IMG/VR virus record: IMGVR_UViG_3300039310_000236
Location: 1 to 28,288 of that record
Reading direction: 5' to 3' (one strand)
Length of the DNA stretch: 28,288 nucleotides
Origin: a virus
The notes under the pieces were generated by a model. The model had not been told where the DNA came from. It saw only the letters and a list, made by a program, of their open reading frames with translations, and did no database searches. Position 1 is the stretch's first letter. Each line of letters opens with the position of its first letter. Positions 1-7,962 of this stretch are shown in pieces. Both the position numbers and the translations under genes were made by a program.

Positions 1-900
1 TCATTTGGATTTTATGTAACCAATGAAACAATTAATATTCCTAAAGTCGGTTATGTTAGACTTAAAGAAAAAGGTTACATCCCAACTAAAGACGTTAAAA
101 TAAACTCTATGACAGTATCTAAAGATGCTGATAAATGGTTTATATCTGTTCAGGTTGAACAAGATATACCAGAACCTTCTAATCAGATAGAATCCGTTTT
201 GGGTGTAGATGTAGGTATAAAGACTTTAGCTACTTGTTCTAATGGAGAAACATTTGAAAATAATAAGTATCTAAAAAAATCAAAGAAAAAGTTAGCTCGT
301 GCACAAAAGAATTTAGCACGTAAGAAGTTTAATAAAGAAACTAAAAGGTCAAGTAACAACAGAAATAAAGCTAAGTTAAAAGTACAAAAGATATATAAAA
401 GAATAAGTAATCAAAGAATAGATGCTCTTCATAAGATGACAAGTATTTTGGTGAAAACCAAACCAAGATATATAGTCTTAGAAGATTTGAATGTTTCTGG
501 TATGATGAAGAACCATAAACTTGCAGGTGCTATAGGTGATGCTTCTTTTAGTGAAATTAAAAGGCAACTTACCTATAAGACTGCTTGGTTTGGTGGTTTA
601 GTAATCGAAGTAGATAGATTCTTCCCTTCAAGTAAGATGTGTTCTGTTTGTGGTTGTTTAAAGGAAGATTTAACTCTTGAAGATAGGATTTATATATGCG
701 ATTGTGGAAATGTCATAGATAGAGACTTAAATGCATCTATTAACTTAGAGAAGTATGGATTAATTAAACTTAAACATACCGATAGTTTGTCGGGAATTAA
801 AGCCTGTGGAGAAAGTGTAAGACCTGTTCAAGTCTGTATGATTGAAAAGGCTGTTTCAGTGAAGCAGGAAGGAAACTTGAGTCTTGCAAAGATTCTATAA
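1..900 (+). CDS. tnpB: RNA-guided endonuclease TnpB (IS605 OrfB family), 5'-truncated by window edge
   Basis: TnpB is an RNA-guided DNA nuclease, related to Cas12, that helps IS200/IS605 elements persist. The frame is open from base 1, so the gene starts outside the window; the ATG at 109 is internal, since TnpB-like sequence (EKGYIPTKDVKINS) precedes it. Catalytic RuvC residues are visible: Asp in GVDVGIK (208-210), Glu in VLEDLNVSGM (481-483), and Asp in DRDLNAS (near 724). A four-Cys zinc ribbon lies between the last two (CSVC at 640-651, CDC at 697-705). About 299 codons are visible of the roughly 400 usual for the family, so about 100 N-terminal residues are missing. All catalytic and zinc residues are intact, so the nuclease could be active. 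Confidence 0.93.
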   Translation, partial: SFGFYVTNETINIPKVGYVRLKEKGYIPTKDVKINSMTVSKDADKWFISVQVEQDIPEPSNQIESVLGVDVGIKTLATCSNGETFENNKYLKKSKKKLARAQKNLARKKFNKETKRSSNNRNKAKLKVQKIYKRISNQRIDALHKMTSILVKTKPRYIVLEDLNVSGMMKNHKLAGAIGDASFSEIKRQLTYKTAWFGGLVIEVDRFFPSSKMCSVCGCLKEDLTLEDRIYICDCGNVIDRDLNASINLEKYGLIKLKHTDSLSGIKACGESVRPVQVCMIEKAVSVKQEGNLSLAKIL

Positions 901-975
901 GTTTTTCAGAACGGCCCTACGGTGCCTGTTGCAAACCTCAACATCTTGGAATTGTCCAAGTTTAAAGGAACGGTT
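780..975 (+). ncRNA. Putative omega RNA (reRNA) scaffold of TnpB
   Basis: In this family the guide RNA comes from the 3' end of tnpB plus the element's right end, and its guide is the host sequence directly after the element. The region here overlaps the last ~120 bases of tnpB and includes the non-coding stretch 901-975, with a GGC/GCC pairing around 913-926 and a perfect hairpin at 945-960. The limits are inferred from the family, not read from the sequence. If right, the guide would begin close to 970-980 and correspond to the 5' end of the following tail gene. Confidence 0.35.
945..960 (+). repeat. Right-end hairpin of the IS200/IS605 element
   Basis: CTTGGA (945-950), loop ATTG, TCCAAG (955-960): a perfect 6-bp stem with a 4-nt loop. 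A subterminal imperfect or perfect hairpin shortly before the cleavage site is a hallmark of IS200/IS605 right ends and is recognised by TnpA. No T-tract follows directly (TTTAAAGG), so it is a poor terminator candidate. Confidence 0.6.
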
Positions 976-977
976 TT

Positions 978-3392
978 TTGTATAATAATCTTTTATATGG
1001 CGTTAAACATCGAATCTTGGATGAAGTAGAGTCAGCTTTTCTAAATCATCCAAGATTCTCTGAAAAAACTCTTATTTATAATAAGTTTCCATACGAGCAA
1101 CGTCCACAGTATGGCATTATACTCTCTAATTCAAGTGCGTCTCAAATCCGGATGTCTGCTTCTAATTTCCTGAATGTACAGCATTCCTATGTTCGTCTCG
1201 CCAAGTTTGAAAATTATCCGGGATTAGGTATCGAATGGGTCCGCGAAAACCAAGATTATTTGGCTGTAGAATTTTGTGATAATTTAACCTCTCAAATAAC
1301 ATCTGTTCCTCAAAGAAAATTTAATACTACATATCAATTTTGTCGTGGTAAAATGGACCTGACCTTGGCCCGGCTCCCGTCAGAAGTACAGATAAAAGTT
1401 AATGGTCATCATATAGAGGCAGAATTCGTTGATGGATATAAACAATTTATTGTATTACCTATAGCTTTGTCTTCTGGGGATACTTTAACGGTAACATATT
1501 GGCAAAGTCAAATGTCCCATCCGGGTGTCTATAATGTTATTTTTAATAATGATAATTCATTTATTATCAACCCCACTCTTTTTATTACAAATGAAGTCTT
1601 AGTAAATAAAACTACAGGTCTTGAAACGACAGTAGTGTTTGATCACGTTCCTATAGGTCCCACAGGGCCTTGGACAGGGCCCTATCCAAGTTTCTCCGGT
1701 TATTCAGGACCTTATCCTTCTACTCCAATTACAGTGGATATAAATATAGATGTTCAAGCTTTAGCTGTAAGTCCATTTATTTTATCTGGTCAAAACACTG
1801 TTATTGCTGGTACAACCAATGATATTTATTATTCTACTTCTTCTGGCACAACGTGGACTTTTGGTTTTTCTAATCCTTTACCTTCTGAAATTCTTACCTT
1901 ATCCTGTACAGGGCCTCAAATTTCAACTACATCTCAACTTGCGGAAACTTTTTTATTTGCCGGTACTACTACTGGACTTTCTATAGGTAATGGAATACAG
2001 TGGATAGCTTCTGATTTTTTTTCAAATTTAGAAGTCCCTGCTATAGCTACAGATAGTTCTACAGGAAACGTTTATGTAGTTGCTTCTAATGGTCGCTCTG
2101 CGTGGTTTAATGGCGGGACTTTTACTACACAGAGTACTGTAACAAGTCTTGGATCTGAAGATATGATAGCTTTTACTTGTCTTGCAACTTTAAATGGTAA
2201 TTTATATGCCGGAACTGAGGGGTCTGGTGTACAGGTTTCTTCTAATGCAGGAACAAATTGGTCTTCTATGAATACAGGTCTTACAAACCTTAATATTTCC
2301 TGTATTACTGCAATGCCCGGGACAGGGCCTTATCCTTGTCTTTATGTGGGGACTTCAACCGGTATATTTCTTTCTACGGATGGAACAACTTGGAATTCTT
2401 ATAGTACTGGTCTTGTTGATGCAGATGTACAATGTCTTGTTTCTGGGAATGGGGTTATATTAGCAGGAACTCCGACCGGAGCTTATATTTTATCGGGTGG
2501 AGTATGGACTGCTATAAATTCTGGTCTTACTAATACAAATATTCAATGTTTGACTATAAATATTTCAAATGGTAATGTTTTTGCAGGTACAGATACGGGT
2601 GTTTTCTTTTCTAATAATTATGGGTATGGGTGGGTCTCAGTTCCTGTAACTATAAAATATGGCGGTGTAAATAATAGTTTTTCGGGTTATTCAAGTTATA
2701 GCGGATACAGTGGGTATGAACCTCCAGGATCCGAACAAATATTTGTAAAATCTTTGTATAAGGGGGGATATTCTTATTTATTGAAACGGGGTATAGATTA
2801 TTCTATGGATTACCCGACAGGTACTCTTACATTTTTGAATCCATTAGAACCTGGTCTACAGATCGTGGCGGATTATGCCACTTCATTACCACCTACATCT
2901 TCATATCCATTTAAACCTTATCAGGAGAATCATACGGCTATTCCCGGGGTTGTGCTCAGTATAGGACGCAGGGCCCGGGCTGGAGACCAGCAATTGGTCT
3001 TTATAACACCTACGAGAGAAAAGCAGGCTGACATATACGGCGGGCACTGGGACATGGCCCTGTCCCTGTCCGTGATTTCCAAGGACACGGTACAGCTTGA
3101 AGAAATGACTGATCAAATTGTAAATTGGTTATGGGGTGTGAGGAAAAATCAGTTGGAATTTGAGGGTATTACATTAAATAGTGTAGAACCTACAGGTGAA
3201 TCTGAAGAATCTTTTGATGATTTATCAGGGACAATGTATTACGAACAATCAGTTGATATTTCTGTAATGACAGAATGGCAGAGATTTATACCTTATAATT
3301 TTACAGTTAAATATTTTGGTTTACATATTCGAGCGGTTCCTGATATACGTCCCGTTATGAAAATACCAATTGTGGGATATTCTAAGATTTAG
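978..3392 (+). CDS. Putative tail terminator-like structural protein with inserted beta-propeller
   Basis: 804 aa, starting at TTG (978) with AAAGGA 8 bases upstream; the frame is closed by TAA at 963-965. The N-terminus (about 1-65) and C-terminus (about 640-804, with HWDMALSLSVISK followed by an amphipathic helix EEMTDQIVNWLW) resemble the alpha/beta plan of phage tail terminators, and the gene precedes the sheath, where terminators usually lie. This is a resemblance, not a proven match. Between them are Gly/Pro/Tyr linkers (GPTGPWTGP, SFSGYSGP; residues ~222-250), then about 300 residues of BNR/Asp-box-like blades (GTTNDIYYSTSSGTTW, VGTSTGIFLSTDGTTW, AGTDTGVFFSNNYGYGW), typical of a beta-propeller, then a second SGYSGY linker (~567-583). 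The next ~60 residues look like a beta module with YLLKRGIDYSMDYPTGTLTF. The start lies at the edge of the IS element, so the original start may have been lost. Confidence 0.6.
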   Translation: MYNNLLYGVKHRILDEVESAFLNHPRFSEKTLIYNKFPYEQRPQYGIILSNSSASQIRMSASNFLNVQHSYVRLAKFENYPGLGIEWVRENQDYLAVEFCDNLTSQITSVPQRKFNTTYQFCRGKMDLTLARLPSEVQIKVNGHHIEAEFVDGYKQFIVLPIALSSGDTLTVTYWQSQMSHPGVYNVIFNNDNSFIINPTLFITNEVLVNKTTGLETTVVFDHVPIGPTGPWTGPYPSFSGYSGPYPSTPITVDINIDVQALAVSPFILSGQNTVIAGTTNDIYYSTSSGTTWTFGFSNPLPSEILTLSCTGPQISTTSQLAETFLFAGTTTGLSIGNGIQWIASDFFSNLEVPAIATDSSTGNVYVVASNGRSAWFNGGTFTTQSTVTSLGSEDMIAFTCLATLNGNLYAGTEGSGVQVSSNAGTNWSSMNTGLTNLNISCITAMPGTGPYPCLYVGTSTGIFLSTDGTTWNSYSTGLVDADVQCLVSGNGVILAGTPTGAYILSGGVWTAINSGLTNTNIQCLTINISNGNVFAGTDTGVFFSNNYGYGWVSVPVTIKYGGVNNSFSGYSSYSGYSGYEPPGSEQIFVKSLYKGGYSYLLKRGIDYSMDYPTGTLTFLNPLEPGLQIVADYATSLPPTSSYPFKPYQENHTAIPGVVLSIGRRARAGDQQLVFITPTREKQADIYGGHWDMALSLSVISKDTVQLEEMTDQIVNWLWGVRKNQLEFEGITLNSVEPTGESEESFDDLSGTMYYEQSVDISVMTEWQRFIPYNFTVKYFGLHIRAVPDIRPVMKIPIVGYSKI
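1672..1687 (+). repeat. GC palindrome copy A (GGACAGGGCCCTATCC)
   Basis: One mismatch from the perfect 16-bp palindrome at 16768-16783. It is preceded by a half copy (CACAGGGCCTT, 1661-1671). It is strikingly GC-rich against the surrounding AT-rich coding sequence and encodes part of GPWTGPYP in the propeller protein. Confidence 0.65.
2320..2335 (+). repeat. GC palindrome copy B (GGACAGGGCCTTATCC)
   Basis: Two mismatches from the 16-bp consensus. It is preceded by CCCG, so that CCCGGGACAGGGCC is shared exactly with the copy at 16768. It encodes PGTGPYP in a loop between two propeller blades. Confidence 0.6.
3050..3065 (+). repeat. GC palindrome copy C (GGACATGGCCCTGTCC)
   Basis: One mismatch from the 16-bp consensus, followed by CTGTCC again (3066-3071). 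Here it sits inside the folded C-terminal domain (WDMALSLS), in a different reading frame from the other copies. Confidence 0.55.
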
Positions 3393-3697
3393 TTGTTTTC
3401 TAAAAGTTCCCAGAATCTGGGGCTGAGCAGTTTCCAATGTGTGTACAGGATCAAGTCTTTTGAATTGATACGAAAAATAGTTGGACGAGGCTCGCTGTCC
3501 CAAGGATCCGTTTTTGGAAACGAATAAGAACAATTTTTTTCGAAAAAATATTTATCTTCAATATTCTTAATGGCTATGTTCACTACATCTCCGGATTTTC
3601 CTTCCTTCACAGATTCTTGACATTCTACAATTTCATAATAGCGAAAAAAATAAAATATAAGATCCCCTTTTTTAACATCCATTTTATTTATCCCCAT
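3389..3697 (-). CDS. Hypothetical protein, tandem paralogue 1
   Basis: 102 aa, function unknown. It begins MGINKMDVKKGDLIFYFF and ends KDLILYTHW..LSPRFWELLENN. The two ends match the next gene upstream (3684-3992), which has the same length; the middle has diverged. The opening V-K-K-G-D-L-I pattern followed by beta-prone residues suggests a small beta-barrel, but no family is recognised. Its stop codon overlaps the stop of the convergent tail gene (TAG 3390-3392), with no terminator between. Its start overlaps the end of the upstream paralogue by 14 bases, suggesting translational coupling. Confidence 0.6.
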   Translation of the reverse strand: MGINKMDVKKGDLIFYFFRYYEIVECQESVKEGKSGDVVNIAIKNIEDKYFFEKNCSYSFPKTDPWDSEPRPTIFRINSKDLILYTHWKLLSPRFWELLENN

Positions 3698-3992
3698 TTT
3701 TTAAAAGATCCCAGAATCGTTGGCTATGTACACCCCAATGCGTGTACAAGATTAGATCCTTGGTGTTAATAGGAATTATCGTAACAGGAATTCCCGCTTT
3801 AGAAGGATCTGGAGAAGAAAGATTATAAACTTGAAAAGTTCCTATATATTTATTTTTTTCTTGATCACTCGCTATTTTTTGTACTTTAACTTTTTTATTT
3901 TCATAAATTTTATAACATTCTAAAATTTCTGTATAAAACGCTGAATAAATGATCAAATCCCCTTTTTTAACATCCGTTTTATTCACTTCCAT
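3684..3992 (-). CDS. Hypothetical protein, tandem paralogue 2
   Basis: 102 aa from the ATG at 3992 (MEVNKTDVKKGDLIIYS). A longer reading from 4043 is possible, but its 17 extra residues (MYTHWGVHSQRFWDLLK) are the tail of the upstream degenerate copy, so the shorter start is preferred. The C-terminus (KDLILYTHWGVHSQRFWDLL) is the most conserved part of the family. Function unknown. It lies in a minus-strand cassette inside an otherwise plus-strand tail operon, which suggests an accessory insertion rather than a core tail part. Confidence 0.6.
   Translation of the reverse strand: MEVNKTDVKKGDLIIYSAFYTEILECYKIYENKKVKVQKIASDQEKNKYIGTFQVYNLSSPDPSKAGIPVTIIPINTKDLILYTHWGVHSQRFWDLLKNGDK
3699..3755. 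repeat. 57-bp direct repeat, unit 1 (partner at 3993-4049)
   Basis: The DNA encoding the conserved C-terminus (LYTHWGVHSQRFWDLLK) is essentially identical at 3699-3755 and 3993-4049, offset 294 bases. Identity at DNA level points to recent duplication or gene conversion between paralogue 2 and the degenerate copy. Confidence 0.7.
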
Positions 3993-4230
3993 TTTTAAAA
4001 GATCCCAGAATCGTTGGCTATGTACACCCCAATGCGTGTACAAGATTAGGTCCTTAATATTAATAGGAATTTTTGTCGCTCCGTTCGCTAGATTATAAAC
4101 TTGAAAAGTTCCTATAAAATTATTTTTTTCTTGATCACTTGCTATTTTTAGTACCTTCTAAAATTTCTGTATAAAACTCTGAATAAATGATCAAATCTCC
4201 TTTTTTAAAATTCATTTGTTTTATCTTCAT
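3993..4230 (-). pseudogene. Frameshifted third copy of the 102-aa family
   Basis: The reading from ATG 4230 (or 4215, MNFKKGDLIIYSEFYTEILE) matches paralogue 2 and then hits TGA at 4135-4137. The rest of the homology continues in another frame (VLKIASDQEKNNFIGTFQVYN, then KDLILYTHWGVHSQRFWDLLK) and runs without a stop straight into paralogue 2. Compared with that copy, a stretch matching CYKIYENKKVKVQ is shortened, which creates the shift. It is a decayed or partly deleted gene copy, unless the 31-residue peptide is itself used. Confidence 0.6.
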
Positions 4231-4373
4231 TGGGGGACTATTTCATTAAGGAAATCATTTAATTCTTTTTCAGCTTTTAATTGTTCAGTTTTTAGATCAG
4301 TTTCTTTTTTTAGATCACAAGGATTATCACAAAATTTTCCTATGTTTAATCCTCTATATATTATATAATCTTG
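4227..4373 (-). pseudogene. Fragment of a small coding sequence, no start codon
   Basis: Minus strand, open between stops, about 48 codons ending KETDLKTEQLKAEKELNDF, then LNEIVPQ, with a charged helical pattern and CDNPCD upstream. Its TGA (4227-4229) overlaps the ATG at 4230 of the next copy (ATGA), a typical coupled-gene junction, which argues it was coding. No ATG, GTG or TTG gives a convincing start, so it is probably the tail of a gene whose 5' part has been lost. The remainder up to 4545 is AT-rich and holds no other gene that I can see. Confidence 0.35.
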
Positions 4374-4462
4374 TCACGAAAAAATAAAGATATTTTTGTT
4401 TTTATATCACTATAATCTCCTAATAAAATTTTCAATTTAAAATGAACGAGTGTGTGTGTATA

Positions 4463-4470
4463 TATTTATA
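4463..4470 (-). promoter_or_regulatory. T4-late-like promoter word TATAAATA (minus strand)
   Basis: The minus strand reads TATAAATA about 90 bases upstream of the small-gene cassette. This is the sigma-like recognition word of T4-type late promoters. In DNA this AT-rich the word is expected several times by chance in the window, so position is the only support. Confidence 0.2.
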
Positions 4471-4545
4471 GAATAGTAAGAAAATAATCTTTTAATAATT
4501 TGTTTAAAAACAGTTGGAAATTTTCATTATAGGAGATAATATAAT

Positions 4546-4974
4546 ATGCCACTCTATGAATACAAGTGTGATCATTGTGGTTTTGTCTTTGAAGAATTAA
4601 AAACATATAAAGAAGCCGGAGCAACTACATCGTGTATAGATTGTGGATCTCAGGCACAAAAAATAGTGAGTTCTTGTGCGACGGTAATTGCGGGTGGGAG
4701 TACGAATGAATCCGCTGATATGAATATAGGTCGTGAAGCTAATAAAAGATGGGAACGATATAGTGATTTGCAATCTAAACGACGTGGTAATAATAAGCTT
4801 GAAGTTTTGACTAATATTCCTAAAACTAAAGAAGGGTCTTATACCCCGGTTATGGGTTTAGGGGATCAATCTGAAAAAGAAAAGCGTAAAGATTATGTTG
4901 GGGCTTTACAACAGCACAGGAAAGAAAGAATTGAGAAAGGGATCCCACAGTTTGATAAAAGAGGGGCTTTCTAA
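4546..4974 (+). CDS. FmdB-type zinc-ribbon protein
   Basis: 142 aa. The first ~45 residues (MPLYEYKCDHCGFVFEELK, then CIDCGSQAQKIVSS) match the FmdB/CxxC_CxxC regulatory zinc-ribbon family, with two CxxC pairs binding one zinc. The rest is charged, with a Lys/Arg/Glu-rich C-terminus (EKEKRKDYVGALQQHRKERIEKG). Cellular FmdB proteins are small putative regulators of unclear function. Here the position just before the sheath could mean a late-gene regulator or a minor virion/assembly factor; the sequence does not decide. AGGAG at 4531-4535 gives a good ribosome site for the ATG. Confidence 0.8.
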   Translation: MPLYEYKCDHCGFVFEELKTYKEAGATTSCIDCGSQAQKIVSSCATVIAGGSTNESADMNIGREANKRWERYSDLQSKRRGNNKLEVLTNIPKTKEGSYTPVMGLGDQSEKEKRKDYVGALQQHRKERIEKGIPQFDKRGAF

Positions 4975-5083
4975 ATCTCCGAAAATAGATAATAAATAAT
5001 ATGTATAGAAAATAGGATCGGATCAAACTAAAAAATTGAACTTTTAAACTGTAAGAAAAAGAAGAAATAACGGAGGCTTTAAA

Positions 5084-7948
5084 ATGGCAAACATTGGTCC
5101 TTTTCCTTCCGGGTTCGTTTTTCCGGGTGTATATACCCAAACATTCGATTCCGCTCCAACAGGAATTGTTACTCCTGGTGCTCGTATTCCTGTTTTTATT
5201 GGTATTGGGTCTTCGTCTACTCCTGTATCCGCATATGAAGTAATTCGTGGATCAAGTGCGATGGCTGATAACCCAATTACCAAAGAAGATGTTTCATATC
5301 AATTTTCTATTGCCAATAATCCTAATGGTAATAATCGTACAATAAATGTGACTTTTTATCCAATAGTAACTGGATCTGGGGCGGGGATTACAACTACTGA
5401 TCCTTCCGATGTTACTGTTTATGATAATGGAATATCAGTACCTGTAGCCTCTATTGACGGGTCGGCGGGACAAATTTATCTTGTAAATCCCCCACAAACA
5501 GGAGACACAGTAACAGTAAGTTATTATTTTAAACGGACTGATACTCTTTATACAAATGAAAATGTAAGTGCACAAGCTAATGGCACTAATTTATCCTTTC
5601 AAGTTGGAAATGGACCTATTGTAACTGGTGAAAATGGGGGAATAGTTTCCACCAACCCAGCAAATGTAACTGTTACAGTAAATGGTGTGGGTGTAGTTCC
5701 TACATCTGTAAATGGAGCAGAGAGTATAGTTGTTCTTCCAACTGCCCCGTTATCAAATGCCACAGTTCTTATCACTTATTATGGTAATTCTTATCAATAT
5801 ACTTATGATATTCTTCCTCCAAATGTCCTTTCTATAACTAATGTTGGTTTGAATTCAACTTCAACAGATTTTATTCGTGATAAAGATTATGAGCTTGAAA
5901 CTGGCGTTTCAATTATAGATAATACTAATGCTCAAAGTACTTTTAATATTATTACTTGGGGAAATAGTAATGCTATTCTTCCAGGAATTATTACAAGCGA
6001 TTTTACTTCTTTAGCAGCTGAAATTACAACTGCCTTAGATGTAGATACTAGAATTTTTGCCCAAGTTGCATCTCCTATTAATGGAGCTGTAGATGGAACT
6101 AATGATGGGACAAATAAGACTTTCGTTTTAGCTGGTACCCCAGTTTCAGGTAGTGGACAAGGAATATCCACTGATAATACTAGTACAGTATCAGCATATG
6201 TTGGGGCTAATCCTTTTGCTGCTGTTTCAGCTGGTCCGGTTCCGATTGCTACACTTACTTCCGCAACTGATACAATAGTTTTACAAAATGCTCCAGCACA
6301 AGGGAATCATGTTTATGTAACCCAATATGAGAATTTCATGACTGATAATGTGTGGACTCTTTCTAATTTAGTAACCGATGGATCTACATTTTCAGTTGTG
6401 AATTCTGAAGATTCTTCAGCTTTTACAGTATTGTTCGATTCTTCATCTATATCGAATTTACCGTACTACCCACAAAATGGGGCGTCAAATTTATCTCTTG
6501 GAAATGTGACTTGTGCAGTTGTTCCCCCTGCAACAGGAATAAATAATGAAGTTATAACAACTACTTTTATTGATTCTACCCAATATGTGGTTTCATCCAA
6601 TGTTGCTGGTGGTACAGGTTCGATAGTTGCAGATGCTACTGGATATGTTAATCAGACTTATATTGATCCAGTAACAGGTTTTAGAATTACATTAGGTTCT
6701 GTAAATCCAAGTACATCGTTATACAGTGCTGGTATGATATTTAAATATCTTGTTACTTCTACTTTTACTGCTTCGAGTTCCAATCAATATGGGATTCCCG
6801 GTATTAAATTTGTAGTTTCGTCCCTTACTAATTATGCGGGGGATACTGGTATAATAAATACCTATGTAAAGAGTGGAAATGAGCCCGCAGTAGGAGATTT
6901 TTATTATATATCTTTTTTGCAAGGGACTCAATTTAATGATAATGGAATTGCTACACCAGTTTATGTTACAACTGAAAAAGATGCTCTTAATTATTCGGGT
7001 CCATTAAGCGCTTCGAATAAATTATCCTTGGCTGCTCATCTTGCGTTTCTTAATGGAACGGGCGGAATTATTCTTTGCCAAATTCAAGTTCCTTCAGGAC
7101 AAACTGATGCCCCAGACAGTCTTTATATGTCTGCTATTGATTTGTTTAATACTCCGCTTCCGGGTGGATTACGAGGAGCTTTAATACAGCCGGTTACAAC
7201 TTCTATCAATGTTATAAACTATTTACGTACTACTAATTCTCAGCAATCTTCAATTCGATATGCTAATGAACGTATGTCGTATTTTGGGTTTCCGTTAAAT
7301 ACATCTCCTTCTTCAGCTATCGTAATTGCTCAATCAATGAATTCCGAACGAATGATAGCAATTTATCCTGACGGAGCTTTAATGAGTATTACAGATTCGG
7401 CTGGTAATACGACCTCATTCTTGGTGGATGGCTCGTTAGTAGCTGCTGCAGTTGCTGGTATTGATACTGCTGCTGCATATGATGTTGCTGAACCTCTTGA
7501 ACGGAAACAGATTTCTGGATTTATTAGTCTATATCGCAATTTGGATGCAGTAACACAAGCACAAGTTGCAAATGCTGGTATTACATTACTTGATAATGAA
7601 AGCGCAGGGATTATAATTAAAATGGATTTAACGACTGATCTTACATCGGTTCTTACTCAAATCCCTTCAGTTATCCGTATCAAAGATTATGTACAGCAAG
7701 GGGTACGACTCACACTTAATCAGTTTATTGGTGGGAAGTTTTTAAATTCCAGAACTGGTGATATAGAAGTTAAAGTAAAATCGTTCTTTAGTGCTCTTCA
7801 GAAAGCTAATATAATTGCAGCTTTTGCGAGTGTTACTGCAGTCCCGGATCCTGACGAGCCTACGACTGTTAATGTTACAGCTACTTATAGCCCTGTATTT
7901 CCATTACGGTGGATTGTAGTTACTTTTAGTTTAGTATCCACTATTTAA
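5084..7948 (+). CDS. Contractile tail sheath protein
   Basis: 954 aa. The N-terminal FPGVYTQTFDSAPTGIVTPG and IPVFIGIGSS are typical sheath openings. The C-terminal ~120 residues (IPSVIRIKDYVQQGVRLTLN, then GDIEVKVKSFFSALQKANII) fit the sheath C-terminal domain that links subunits into the contractile mesh. The protein is longer than many sheaths because of insertions: three related beta modules at about residues 87-150, 169-232 and 345-415 share PIVTGxGxGI, a Val-Thr-Val-x-x-NG strand and a final VxVxYY strand. These probably decorate the tail surface. A strong ribosome site GGAGG (5072-5076) precedes the ATG by 7 bases, as expected for a very abundant protein. Confidence 0.9.
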   Translation: MANIGPFPSGFVFPGVYTQTFDSAPTGIVTPGARIPVFIGIGSSSTPVSAYEVIRGSSAMADNPITKEDVSYQFSIANNPNGNNRTINVTFYPIVTGSGAGITTTDPSDVTVYDNGISVPVASIDGSAGQIYLVNPPQTGDTVTVSYYFKRTDTLYTNENVSAQANGTNLSFQVGNGPIVTGENGGIVSTNPANVTVTVNGVGVVPTSVNGAESIVVLPTAPLSNATVLITYYGNSYQYTYDILPPNVLSITNVGLNSTSTDFIRDKDYELETGVSIIDNTNAQSTFNIITWGNSNAILPGIITSDFTSLAAEITTALDVDTRIFAQVASPINGAVDGTNDGTNKTFVLAGTPVSGSGQGISTDNTSTVSAYVGANPFAAVSAGPVPIATLTSATDTIVLQNAPAQGNHVYVTQYENFMTDNVWTLSNLVTDGSTFSVVNSEDSSAFTVLFDSSSISNLPYYPQNGASNLSLGNVTCAVVPPATGINNEVITTTFIDSTQYVVSSNVAGGTGSIVADATGYVNQTYIDPVTGFRITLGSVNPSTSLYSAGMIFKYLVTSTFTASSSNQYGIPGIKFVVSSLTNYAGDTGIINTYVKSGNEPAVGDFYYISFLQGTQFNDNGIATPVYVTTEKDALNYSGPLSASNKLSLAAHLAFLNGTGGIILCQIQVPSGQTDAPDSLYMSAIDLFNTPLPGGLRGALIQPVTTSINVINYLRTTNSQQSSIRYANERMSYFGFPLNTSPSSAIVIAQSMNSERMIAIYPDGALMSITDSAGNTTSFLVDGSLVAAAVAGIDTAAAYDVAEPLERKQISGFISLYRNLDAVTQAQVANAGITLLDNESAGIIIKMDLTTDLTSVLTQIPSVIRIKDYVQQGVRLTLNQFIGGKFLNSRTGDIEVKVKSFFSALQKANIIAAFASVTAVPDPDEPTTVNVTATYSPVFPLRWIVVTFSLVSTI

Positions 7949-7962
7949 ATAGGTAAAATATT

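Larger units (their letters stand above)
1..975 (+). mobile_element. Right part of an IS200/IS605-family (IS1341-like) element
   Basis: The segment holds a TnpB gene running in from the left edge, followed by a short non-coding right end with a hairpin. TnpB genes of this kind belong to IS200/IS605 elements, which move as single-stranded DNA through a Y1 transposase (TnpA) acting on subterminal hairpins. No tnpA is visible; it may lie to the left or be absent, as in IS1341-type elements. The exact right boundary is not determinable here; it should lie a few bases after the hairpin at 945-960, before or near the next gene at 978. These elements leave no target duplication, so none is expected. 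Confidence 0.75.
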
